From the NCBI RefSeq assembly GCF_033568475.1, contig NW_027331833.1:496001-560000 (forward strand): a stretch of DNA of 64,000 bases, read 5' to 3'. Position numbers and translations under genes: made by a program. This DNA is from Henckelia pumila (taxonomy: Eukaryota > Streptophyta > Magnoliopsida > Lamiales > Gesneriaceae). The notes under the pieces were generated by a model. It was given only the letters and a program-made list of their open reading frames with translations, had not been told where the DNA came from and ran no database searches. This document shows, one piece after another, positions 36,274 through 46,297 of the stretch; positions within the stretch are counted from its first letter, which is position 1; each line of letters starts with the position of its first letter.

Positions 36274-36685
36274 CAGTATAATTAATTAATATTCGTAATA
36301 ATCTTTTCAGCAAAAAATTTTCTCTTCACTGTAGTTTTTACAACTGGTAAAATAAAATTCAAACTCACAAGCTTGTAAATTAACAATTTTTGCTTCAAAA
36401 AATTGTTTTTAGGTTTAAAAAACTTAAAATTATTTGTGTTTAAGTTTAAAAACTTAGTGATTGGACTACAATTTATTAAATTACGAGCCATAAATTTTCG
36501 GATCACTTTGCACACATTATTAGATTAACTTAAATTTTTTGACCTCTTTTTTGTATTTCCGTGTTTGATTCCTAATTTATGTTCATAAATTATAATTTTT
36601 AAAATATAAGGGTATTTTAATAATTTTAAAAAAAATTCAAGGGGGGGCAGCTGCCCCCCTTTGCCCTATACTGGAACCGCCAGTG
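35953..36685. mobile_element. Non-autonomous hAT element
   Basis: 733 bp. The termini CAGGGGTGGATCCAG and CTGGAACCGCCAGTG form an imperfect inverted repeat of hAT type. A perfect 8-bp duplication CATGTATT flanks it (35945-35952 and 36686-36693). Subterminal GGGGGGCAGC runs occur at both ends. The interior is AT-rich with three (TA)n tracts, and there is no transposase. Confidence 0.9.
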
Positions 36686-37327
36686 CATGTATTATGTGTT
36701 TGCATGGATTATGTGATTGCATGTTCTATATGCCTTTATATACAACATGTCATGATTGTATGTTGCATACAAGAGCATATTGAGCCTTTACCTTAGAGGT
36801 ATACTGTAGTAGGATGCTCACCCTATGAGTTGTGGATGGTTGGATACATAAGTCTTGTGTCAGGTCACCGTGATGGTTGGACAGATGTACTAGTATCAGG
36901 TCACCATTATCCACTGGGTATATGAGCCACCTCCTGAGGTGACGACGCAGCGTGCTATATACCCTGGGCCCGGTCTATGAGCTAGTTTCTTGACCGAGTG
37001 TCTTGGTACCCAGTTCATTTGCATTCATGTGCATATAATAGTGTATACTCATACTCTCATACTGAACATGTAAGACTCACTTCTGGTTATTTTTTATTGG
37101 CTGGATGCTCTATTCCATGGGAAATTTGCAGGTAATTCTCCCGGAGACAGGGAGGTTAGGTGGTGACCAAGGCTGGATATATAGCAGGGTTGACCACTAG
37201 GTTTTGCTTACCTGGTATTATTTTTATTTTTAGATTCCGCAGTTAGTCTGATTAATATTATTTAATTTTAATTGCATGCTTAAGTTTCTGATTAGTAGGT
37301 GATCACGGTGCGGGTTACTACAGATCA

Positions 37328-37905
37328 ATTCTCCTACTTCCCAGCTAGAAAATGTAGAGGAGGGAAACAAAGTTGATGAGTTTGAAAAAGTTTTTGATAA
37401 CATGAAAGAAGTTGATGAAAATACAGAGGAAGCAGAACTCAAAATCATTACCAAATCAAATGATGTGTGTGGATAAATCAGCTATGATGATGAAAAAACT
37501 AATAGGGTTCGGCAGTAAGAATACAACTTTGCCTCCTCACAAGTTCAACAAAGTAGTCTACTTCCCAGAGACAGATGAAATTCCAACGAAAAAGGATGTT
37601 TTGGACGATGTACCGATCTCACACTCACTTCCACCACTTTCACGCACGGCTCAGCTTATCTCAATGCATCCGCTGCTACCATCACCGCCATATACTACCA
37701 CCTCGTTCAAGGCTTACGAGTACTTTTGTCGTAGCAAGAACACTGCTGCTGGTCGTTTTACTAATCCAAAGATCTCTTCAACCCACAAGTTGCATCCTTC
37801 AAAAACATCAAGATTGATGCAACAAAGGCGTTTGATCTATATCAAGAAATGGCACCACACATGAGAGAGAAAATATTTCAAGAACATTAATGTTAGAATC
37901 TCAAA
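37328..37905 (+). pseudogene. Host-like coding fragment, unrecognised
   Basis: Parts read like coding sequence in two or three frames. An acidic helix-like stretch (EEGNKVDEFEKVFDNMKEV, about 37355-37410) is followed, after stops, by FNKVVYFPETDEIPTKKDV (about 37545-37600). Still another frame gives DATKAFDLYQEMAPHMREK (about 37810-37870). The base composition is less AT-rich than the flanks. No family recognised; it could be a decayed host gene or a fragment captured by a transposon. Confidence 0.35.
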
Positions 37906-37958
37906 AGTATCAAAATCAAAATGGGCTAAGCAGGTAAACCGGTTGAAGAAATTGATCG

Positions 37959-38160
37959 ATGAAGATAGGTTGATCGGTTGAAGAAGTAAGAAATAAAGTT
38001 TTAATAGGCTTAGCAGGTAAACCACGTTATTTTTAAATCTTAATTGGATAGATTGACTAATTGTGGAAACACGATAAAAAACAGAGGAATAAATTGGATC
38101 AATTAATGAAAAAACAGAGGACTAAATCAGAAAGACGCCTAAATGAGGGACTAAATTTTG

Positions 38161-38203
<43 letters not shown>

Positions 38204-38356
38204 GATAGGATATTAATATTAATTTTTTTGTTTTACATACTTTTTGTATATAAATTCATATCTTACTTATATTAACATTAAAAACTTTAAAAATGATTTT
38301 TATAATAATTTTTAATTTTATGGTGATATAGTTATCTTAATTATAAATTTAAAAAT
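37959..38356. repeat. Direct repeat A, left of the Mutator-like element
   Basis: About 400 bp that reappear as 45811-46297 on the other side of the Mutator-like element, in the same direction. Both begin ATGAAGATAGGTTGA and run to the AAATTTAAAAA stretch. Copy A has a long (AT)n tract at 38164-38199 and only the right arm of the hairpin found in copy B. Confidence 0.85.
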
Positions 38357-39025
38357 TTTATGGTGTTTCTCGGTTTAGTCACAAATCAATTTAGTGACCC
38401 GGTTTAGTCTCAAATCTTCTTTTTTTTTTTTACCTATTTGGTTTTTTCGTCAATTTGGAGTTAGATTCTAACGAAGAATGTCGTTAGATTCTAACGGAGA
38501 ATGTCGAATACTTACGCTTCTTCAAGAAAAAAGCTCATTCCCAATTCCTCGAGTTATGCCCTACTTATCTCCAGCGAAACTCGGTCTCCACCATTCATCT
38601 GCAGAATTCCAGAGCTTCAAAGCTCGTCGTTCGCTCGATTCACCAATCCTCGCAATGTCAAGGTAACCATGAACACTTGTTTTCGAATCGATTTTCAAGT
38701 TTAATTTTTTTCACCAATCCTCGCACGGTCTCGAATTCACCAATATTTTTAGTTTTCCTTCCCTAAATTCGTACATAGAACCAGTGCTAATTTTGTCTTG
38801 GTTTTAAGGCAACCGACCAAAATAAGTTCTTCAGTGGCCTTCGAAAACAATGTGAATTTCTGGGAAATTCATCAATATTCTTAGTTTTTCCTTTCCTAAA
38901 TTTTCATGTAAAGTTTTGCAATTCACCATCTGTAATCTAAATTATCAACTATTATTTTAAATCATTATTGTGATTTATTTTCATTCGTGTAGCTTTTACA
39001 CAGTAGGTGATTGAGTGGATTTTTA

Positions 39026-41625
39026 ATGGCCAGACGAAGTAATTTCTCAACAAAAGACACTCCAAATTATGGTAATTAGTAGTTTAATTATCACAAAAAA
39101 AAATTATGAGGCATTTTCTCGATAATCTAATTTTTTATTGTTTTTTGTTTTTGGATTTAGGATTAATTGGAGAACCAGATCTCTTTACAATTAAGATATA
39201 TTACAATAGAAGATTCAAAGTTCGTGGAGAACACAATGAATACATCGGGGGGAGTTCTAAATATTTTGACTCTGTCGATCTTGATAAGCTTGGAATGACT
39301 GAATTGTGGGGATTTATGGAAGAGCTCGGATTTGAAGATAAAAAGTATTTTAGATTTTTGCACAAAGTCAAAAGTGCTATTAGTGAAGGCAGGTACTTGG
39401 AAAATGATGCAGATGTGTTGAATATTAGAGACTAGTTTCGATAAACTATGATGTTGAAGTATATATTGAACACTTAGATGGTCGAAACGATAAGAAGATG
39501 AAGATGAAAATGTTTATTTTGATAACAATGAGTTTGATTTTGTAGAAAATCATGGGTTAGTTGATGCATTTGTTAACAATGAAATTATGATTGTTCATGA
39601 AAGAGAAAAAACAGATGATCTGTCTCATAAGATGCAGGAGGATGATAGTGAAGAAGATGTTTGTGTAGACAGTGATAGTCTGAATAGTATTTATGAGTCT
39701 GACGAGGATGATGTAAAAAATTATCCGTTTTTTGATTCAAAAAAGGTGTCTGAAAAATTAGAGTTGAATCTTGACTTAGTTTTTAGTTCGAAGAAAGAAG
39801 GAAAATTCACAATTCAAACTTACTGCATTCGAGAAGGTAGGGTTTTGAAGTTTGTAAAAAATGATAATGCCCGTCTTTGGGCTAAGTGCAACAATGATAA
39901 TTGTAGTTGGAAGATCCATGTTGCGAACATGACTAATGATAATTGTTGGCAAATAAGAAATTTTGACGGATGTGAAAAACAAGTGTGTGAACTCAACTTG
40001 GTTGGAAAAGACTTTTGCCAAAAAATTCAGCACAAATCCTAAATTGAGACACTTAGAGTTTAAGGAAGAGATTTCTATCATGCTGCAGTCAAATTGTTCA
40101 AGGAATACAGCCTACTTGGCTAAAAGAATGGCGCTGAAATTGGTGCAAGGGTCAATCGAGGAGCAATTTCAAAAAATAAGGAAGTATTGTGCTGAATTGA
40201 AAAGATCCGATGCTGGGGCAATCGTATATAGTTTTGAAATTGACAGGGTGATTAAGGTCCAAGGTTTCAAAGGTTATATGTTTGTTTTTCAGCGTGTAAG
40301 CAACGATTTAAGAATGTTTGTCGGCGATCATTGGTGTTGATGGATGTTCTTAAAGGTGGAACATGGTGGGAAATTGTTGTTGGCTATGGGGCTGGATCTG
40401 AATAATAACATATTTTTAATATGTTATGAAATGGTTGAACGTTAAACAAAAGATAGTTGGACATGGTTTCTTCGGCTCCTAGATGAAGACATTGGTGTTA
40501 GAAATGATCAGCATACCTTGACATTTATGTAAGATAAGCCAAAAAGTTTGACTCCTGCACTTGAATCTTTGTTTCCTAATGCTGAACATAGATTTCATGT
40601 GAGACATTTAAAAAGCAACATGAAACGTGATGGATTCAAGAGTGTGGCAGTTAAGATTGTCTTTTGCGCTGCAACAAAGGCGACAAGAATTGAAGAATTT
40701 CAAGTGCACATGGCTGAGTTGAAGGAAATTGATGCAAAAGAGTATGAATGGCTGGCAAAAAAACCTGCAAACCACTAGTCCAAGGCATACTTCAGCACCA
40801 CTCCTAAATCAGACATCTTGTTGAACAATATGTGCGAAAGTGCTTCATATTAGATTCCAAGGAGAAGACAATAATTGAGATGTTTGAGACAATACGAAAT
40901 ATTTTGATGGGCAGATTTCAAAAAAATAGAGAAAGGGCTGAGAAATGGAAAGGTCGGCTTTGTTCAAAGATCAGAGATGTGTTATCAAAGGTCTATGTGG
41001 AGGCTATTAGGTATTCTCCCATGAAGTCAGATGACATGCATTAACAAATAAAGAGAGTAAATGATAGACGTGATCAGCATTCGGTTGACCTATTGAGTAG
41101 GTCTTGCAGTTGTAGGAAATATGATTTGACAGGGATTCCTTGCAAGCACGGTGTATGTGCCATTTGGTGCAAAAAATGATCGAGAGACATATGTACATCC
41201 TTATTATTTGGTACAGACATATAAAAAGGTGTTAAGAAGCAAGAATCATGTCTGTCAATGGACCATACTTGTGGCTTCAATGTGACTTGGCACCGCCATT
41301 GCCTCCAGTTTACAAAGAGAAAGTTGGTAGACCGAAAAAATTACGAAGAAGAGAACCGGATGAGCCCCCTCCTTCTGAAAATAAATTGAGAGGTGTAAAG
41401 AATTTTACCAAATGCAAATTTTGTGGTGGATCTGGGAATAACAAAAGGATTTGTAACCGGACTGAAAGCATCCAACAACAAAGAGCGGTACAACAAGATT
41501 CCATGACACAGCAAAGCAGTACTAGAAAAAAGAAACTACACATACCGAAAATGAAAAATGATTTTCATTGCATTGTTTTTTTCTTGTTTACGAAATTTTT
41601 GTTGTGTGTACTTATATACAGGTGA
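39026..41625 (+). pseudogene. MULE transposase, mudrA type (broken)
   Basis: Exon 1 (39026-39071, MARRSNFSTKDTPNY) joins by a clean 89-bp GT-AG intron (39072-39160) to exon 2, which starts GLIGEPDLFTIKIYYN. Its first part is a PB1-like N-terminal region of plant MULE proteins. A DNA-binding MuDR domain follows (KFVKNDNARLWAKC and CSWKIHV, about 39845-39920). Next is the MULE core with ALESLFPNAEHRFHVRHL (about 40555-40610), then a SWIM zinc finger CSCRKYDLTGIPCKHG (about 41105-41150). A C-terminal knuckle, CKFCGGSGNNKRIC, lies near 41412-41455. Stops at 39433, 40040, 40338, 40776 and 41042 and several frameshifts break it. The first catalytic Asp region (GVDGC) is out of frame near 40335. Confidence 0.88.
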
Positions 41626-41806
41626 AAAGAGCACGTCAAGTCGGGGTTAATATTTAAGGAGGTTCATGTTAAATATCTTCGATAAATGTAAGTTATTTAA
41701 TATTATTTGTAATTGTTATACATATTCTTAGTGACATGGTTGACGTGATTTTGTTTTTATTTTTGTATCGGTATATGTTAACCAATCAGTGAACATTTAT
41801 ACACCT

Positions 41807-41934
41807 GCTTTTGTAAAAGATGGTGTTAGCTTCACAACAGTCTCATGACTTCGAGCTTCCATAGGCGTTCGAGGTAGAGTTGGATAGTCATTGTCTTCAC
41901 CAGCAAATCTCGTGGTCAATTCTAACAATTCTTG
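41807..41934 (-). pseudogene. Putative last exon of the minus-strand MULE gene
   Basis: On minus, after an acceptor-like GGCAG, an open frame reads QELLELTTRFAGEDNDY, then PRTPMEARSHETVVKL, and ends SFTKAGV-stop at 41809-41807. It has coding-like character in an AT-rich surround but is short. It sits 180 bp beyond the end of the transposase gene and faces it. Linkage to the exon at 42974-43132 is inferred. Confidence 0.4.
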
Positions 41935-42973
41935 GGCTGCCTTTTAAGAAGAAATGATTTTAAGATCGATGGAGGAAGCTGATGGTGGTCTAAGTTACTA
42001 TTGTCTTTGTTTTTTGCATTTGGCTCCATGGATTCCATATAACTATTTGGTTTCTTTAAGAAATTGTTCAAGAAACTTTTTCCTAATTTTGTGACCGGCT
42101 CCGGGCTTGTTTAATGATATAATTCTAATTCTATGTCTTTTGTTCGATTATCTTCTTAATGAATTAGATTTTTGTTCAGTAAAGTTGTGCACTACTGTTT
42201 TGGAAATGGAATGGATTTAGTTGGATTTGAAGTATCCGTTATTTAGTGTTATGACTTGTGCTTGATCTTTACTTGTTGGAACTGGTCTGTATGAGATAAA
42301 TCATCTCACAGCCTTCCCAAATAATTTGGCAACAATATTCTGATAATTTAAAAAACAATAAACCAATTTGAATAAAAATAAAAAGATAATTTGCACAGGA
42401 TGCTAATCCCATAAAAATTGGATAGGAGAGCAGAATTTAGTTAATCATGACAGTTAGATATGAAATTTTGATGTTGTTAATATGACTACCAGTCAAAGAA
42501 GTAACTCATACTAACTAAGGATCGGAAACTTTCATCTGGCATATATATTCCCAGCTGATGCATGTTGCACTAAGATCTCATGTCTGGTTTTTCATATCAA
42601 AGTATTCAGCTTTGAAAAAAAGTGAGACAGAAGCATTTTCTCGATGGTATAGCTCTACAGAATACAAAGAACTAGAGAAAGAATATTTAATTGAAAGATT
42701 ATAAATGAAGCCATATTCATTACCAAATCTGGACAAAAAATAATTCACAAAACAATATGCACAAAAAACACAAAAAAGCCACATTCATTACCAAATATGG
42801 AAATAAAACACTTATTCGATGAAATAAAAAAAAAAAATTCGAGTATATATACAATAGAAATTACAGTCTTGAGATATTGAACAAACGCTACAAAACCAAG
42901 TCAAAGATACACAAGGATATCTAATCGGCACTGATTTCTAGAGATTTTACTAGTTGTCTAATCAGCACAAGTG

Positions 42974-43132
42974 TTGTTTCTCTATATATGCACAAAAAGC
43001 TTTTGATGCTTCATTTTTGCTCCAGAATGATTTGTGAGAAGCATCACTAAATTTGTTGACTTGACTATGAGCTTCTTCCCATGTCTCGTATACACCAGGT
43101 TTACGTCTGAAGAAGACAACATATGTTTTTCC
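42974..43132 (-). pseudogene. Viroplasmin/RNase H1 hybrid-binding domain exon in the MULE
   Basis: On minus, after an acceptor-like TTGTAG, 52 codons read GKTYVVFFRRKPGVYETW, then EEAHSQVNKFSDASHKSFW, to a TGA at 42976-42974. This matches the pattern of the Cauli_VI/viroplasmin domain (known as the RNA/DNA hybrid-binding domain of RNase H1): the YVVFxGRKPGIY core, a Trp-rich bend and the NxFxxAxxKSF helix. It is about the full length of that domain. It lies between the transposase and the right TIR, on the strand transcribed away from that TIR. It may be part of a second MULE gene or a captured host exon. Confidence 0.6.
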
Positions 43133-43656
43133 TACAATTCACTAAAAAAAAATCAAAATCGATATTCATTAATTTATATTAAAAAAATATTATTACAATA
43201 AAAGAAAACTTGAAATTCAAGTGTTCACCACCATTTTAGGAAATAGAGCTATATCGAAATCTTGTTTTAGTGCAACAAAAATAACAGAACGTTATTAAAA
43301 ATCAATAAATATTACGAATATATGTCATTAGCCTAAAAAATTTGATTGTCCAAGATAAATTTACACAGAAAAGTATGTTCTGAATGTGAAATTAATGTAC
43401 ATGCTCATTTATTGTTATTTGAAGTTTGCACAAATCAAGCATCAATATAATTTAATTTATGCACAAGGGGCTGTATCTTTTGCTTTCACGGATGAATAAA
43501 TATTGATATAATAAATGAATATGTTACTGAAATTAAAGAAGTCATGGTTTTTACTAGCAGAAACCATTGTATTCCATACAAAACCACCAAGAACATAAAC
43601 AAATCACCAGCCACTTTTTATTGAAGGAAGCAAAATTTAAATAAATACATTGCTTA

Positions 43657-44868
43657 TGTAGTGACCCACACAGGTCATCTACTAACTAGCAGTGTTAAGC
43701 ATGTAATTAGCTTAATATAAAAATAACAGTAATTAATCAAACCTAATCAGAGTTTATTGCGGAAACCTAAAACCCAATATTTACAAGATAACCGACGGAA
43801 TATAATCGGTAAAATCAAGCCAAGTATTTTTCTCAAAAATATATACAAACTGTAGTATAAAATTCCAAGTGCCTGCTGAACCTGCAGCTAACCCTGTCTC
43901 GATCCACCCGCTCCGTCCAACATCAGACCTGACCCGTCGAATGGGGTGTCCAGAATATAACCAAGACGTGAGCGACTAACGCCCAGTACGTAAATATGAT
44001 TAAACATAAAAATATGATGCATGCAAGTGTGATGACTGAGTAAATGGTCATCTATCAAGTCATGTTCAAACTAGGCACCATGAGTATAGTACCATCTTGG
44101 AATCTGACCGCGGGGTACATTCACACTCGTCTAGATCACCGTAGTATCATTATCCGCACATGCGATATCTCCCAGTCAGACAATATAAACAGGTCTAGAG
44201 CTGAGCGGCTCTACTATCATGGCTATCTCAAAGGAAATAGGTTCCACGTGTATGTGCACATGACATATGAAAAACAGTAGAACATATATCATGCCACATA
44301 ATCATGTCACATAAATGAAACATATAAGCATGCATACTCGCTGGATATCTCAATCATTAATTACGTACCTCTAGTAGTAGATCAAGTCTATCAGAGTATA
44401 GGTTCGAAGCCTACAATCAATATTTCATCGTATCACTAAACATGTTCTACAAGCCTTAACTAACTTAACATATAATCCTATAATTTAAATATGATTCTCG
44501 GGCCATACCTCCATCCGTTGTTAGTCCGCTGATGTTAAAACCCTAGTTTCTACTCTCAATTGGATGTTATTATCTCAGCACCTTACTTATACCATCGGAC
44601 CCTCAATATATAACTGATCAAAGAAGGAAACACTGAATTCGTACTTCATTTATTCGTCTGAAGACCCTATTTATAGGGGAAAAAATCTGGTGGACCCTCC
44701 CTACTATTTATTCGTCTGAAGACCCTCAGGACCCTCCTTACTATTTTCGGACATTCCGGAGCGGATTTTCCACCTATTTTTCCAAATAATTACTCTTTAA
44801 TCATGTTTTGTCACTTTTAAAATTATATTTTATATTATAACATGTAAAGTGGAACTTGGGTTACTACA
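43657..44868 (-). mobile_element. Solo LTR, same family as 30356-37322, inside the MULE
   Basis: On minus it starts TGTAGTAACCCAAG and ends GGGTCACTACA, a terminal inverted pair as in the relative at 30356. The block around 44800-44830 matches that relative. A TATA-like CTATAAATAGGG lies on minus at about 44679-44668. If the adjoining 44869-45015 is included, the flanks are a perfect 5-bp duplication GCTTA (43652-43656 and 45016-45020). With the end at 44868, the right flank TTTAA does not match. Confidence 0.8.
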
Positions 44869-45015
44869 TTTAAATGTAGCGATCCGCCGGCGCCCGATAA
44901 TTCCGAAGTCCAAAATTCATATTTTAATCTCATTTAATCCCTTGATCATGTACTTACTAATCCCTTAATCATGTTTAATATTTAATTAACTTAAAACATA
45001 TTACGAGTTACTATA
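44869..45015 (-). mobile_element. Second, deleted LTR-like piece next to the solo LTR
   Basis: After a 6-bp spacer (TTTAAA) it begins TGTAGCGATCCG and ends CGAGTTACTATA. These are again LTR-like inverted termini, with only about 140 bp between them. A GC-rich CGCCGGCGCCCG is included. It probably belongs to the same insertion event as 43657-44868 (shared GCTTA flanks). It could be the remnant of the second LTR of one element. Confidence 0.5.
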
Positions 45016-45020
45016 GCTTA

Positions 45021-45753
45021 TGTACATCAAAAAATTTTCTACAACGCACTGGTTCCATGTATTAAGAAAAACAACTCATCCATTGCAGATACACGATCAT
45101 CCAAACCAAAATCTTAAAAAAACCTAATGCTTAATCAAATAAGCATCAAGGCCACACACAATGGCATAAGCTAGAGATAAATAGATCCATGAGTTTTTAT
45201 TTTTACAAATCAAGATTTCTATCACAAGTGGAAATACATAAAACAAAAATCACACATTTCACCACCATATTGCAGAACCAATCCAAGATATTTGCTGAAG
45301 TGTCTCCAAAATCAGCTTATTAGAATGATATGAGTATATACAATCTTGCATATGGTAACAACATTATGTCAAGAATATAGTGTGCATAATAAACCCACAA
45401 ACTCAGAAAATGCTACTCCATGGTCATTTATGGAGTATGAGATCAGAGAGACAAGTGCATAAGAATGGAGCGAGGGGCAAGATATGAAGCTCTGAAATTT
45501 ATGAAACTGTGTGAGAAGAGTTACACTTGAAAATCGATTTGAATACAAGGGCTTATTGTTACCTTGACCTGCATAGGAATGGTTATTGGAGCGAGAGGCG
45601 AGCTTCGAAGCTCGAAACCTTCTTCAATTTGAGCTCTGCGAAGGAGGACAATTAGGGCTTAGGATTTTGGAATGAGTTTTCTATGGAAGAGGGATTTATT
45701 CTTGTGTCGTTAGTCAAAATTAACAAAAATACTAACGGAGTAAAATAGAGTGA
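45021..45753 (-). other. Right part of the MULE, likely 5' region of the minus-strand gene
   Basis: Close to the right TIR, the minus strand reads like a leader exon with a donor-like CAGGTCAAGGTAACA near 45560-45575, downstream of the TIR. No long frame. Its role as first exon of the minus-strand gene is inferred. Confidence 0.3.
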
Positions 45754-45810
45754 ATATTTGGGACTAAATCAGGTCACTAAATTGATTTGGGACTAAACCG
45801 AGAATTTTCC

Positions 45811-46297
45811 CATGAAGATAGGTTGACCGGTTGAAGAAGTAAGAAATAAATTAAACTTTGAATAGGCTAAGCAGGTAAACCTCGTTATCTTTAAATTTTA
45901 ATTGGACAGATGGACCAATTGTGAAAACACGGTGAAAAATGGACTAAATTGGGTCAATGAAAAAACGAAGGACTAAATCAGAAATGTGGCCTAAATGAGG
46001 GACTAGATTTGTATATATATATATATATACATTTTTAATGTTTTTAATGTTAATATAAGTAAAATATGAATTTATATACAAAATTATTTAAAACAAAAAA
46101 AATTAATATCAATATCATATCTATCAATAAATATATATATATTTTGATAGATATGATATTGATATTAATTTTTTTTGTTTTAAATAATTTTGTATATAAA
46201 TTCATATTTTACTTATATTAACATTAAAAACATTAAAAATGTTTTGATAATAATATTTAATTTTATGGTGATATAATTATCTTAAATTTAAAAATTA
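45811..46297. repeat. Direct repeat B, right of the MULE
   Basis: The counterpart of 37959-38356, about 90 bp longer because the hairpin arm is present in both orientations (46030-46126 and 46145-46241). It starts eight bases after the TIR end. Confidence 0.85.
46030..46241. repeat. Perfect 97-bp inverted repeat
   Basis: Arms 46030-46126 and 46145-46241 are fully complementary by eye, with an 18-nt AT loop. The related copy A has only one arm, at about 38199-38292, with mismatches. A transcript would fold into a 97-bp duplex. Confidence 0.95.

Larger units (their letters stand above)
30356..37322. mobile_element. Solo LTR (gypsy-type) carrying two nested elements
   Basis: Its ends, TGTAGTAGCCCG and CGGGTTACTACA, are inverted to each other. 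A perfect 5-bp duplication GATCA flanks it (30351-30355 and 37323-37327). Without the truncated gypsy element and the hAT element, about 1.1 kb of LTR remains. The same family lies in the opposite orientation at 43657-44868; several blocks match, such as AAACATG(T/A)TTAAAGAGT near 30435-30453. No internal region remains. Confidence 0.88.
38367..45803 (+). mobile_element. Mutator-like element (MULE) with two convergent genes
   Basis: Terminal inverted repeats of about 50 bp start TTCTCGGTTTAGTC (38367-38417 and 45754-45803, few mismatches). Inside are a broken mudrA-type transposase gene on + and minus-strand exon-like pieces running toward it, an arrangement that recalls maize MuDR. A solo LTR and an LTR-like remnant (43657-45015) sit in its right half. 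I found no 8-9 bp target duplication; ~400-bp direct repeats flank it instead. Confidence 0.82.

Noticed and set aside
38478..38704. Possible GRF zinc finger exon at the MULE left end
   Set aside because: The start resembles such proteins loosely (SSSYALL), but the required cysteines are absent.
43657..44868. Solo LTR with its own target duplication ending at 44868
   Set aside because: The flanks GCTTA and TTTAA do not match; the perfect match is found only when 44869-45015 is included.
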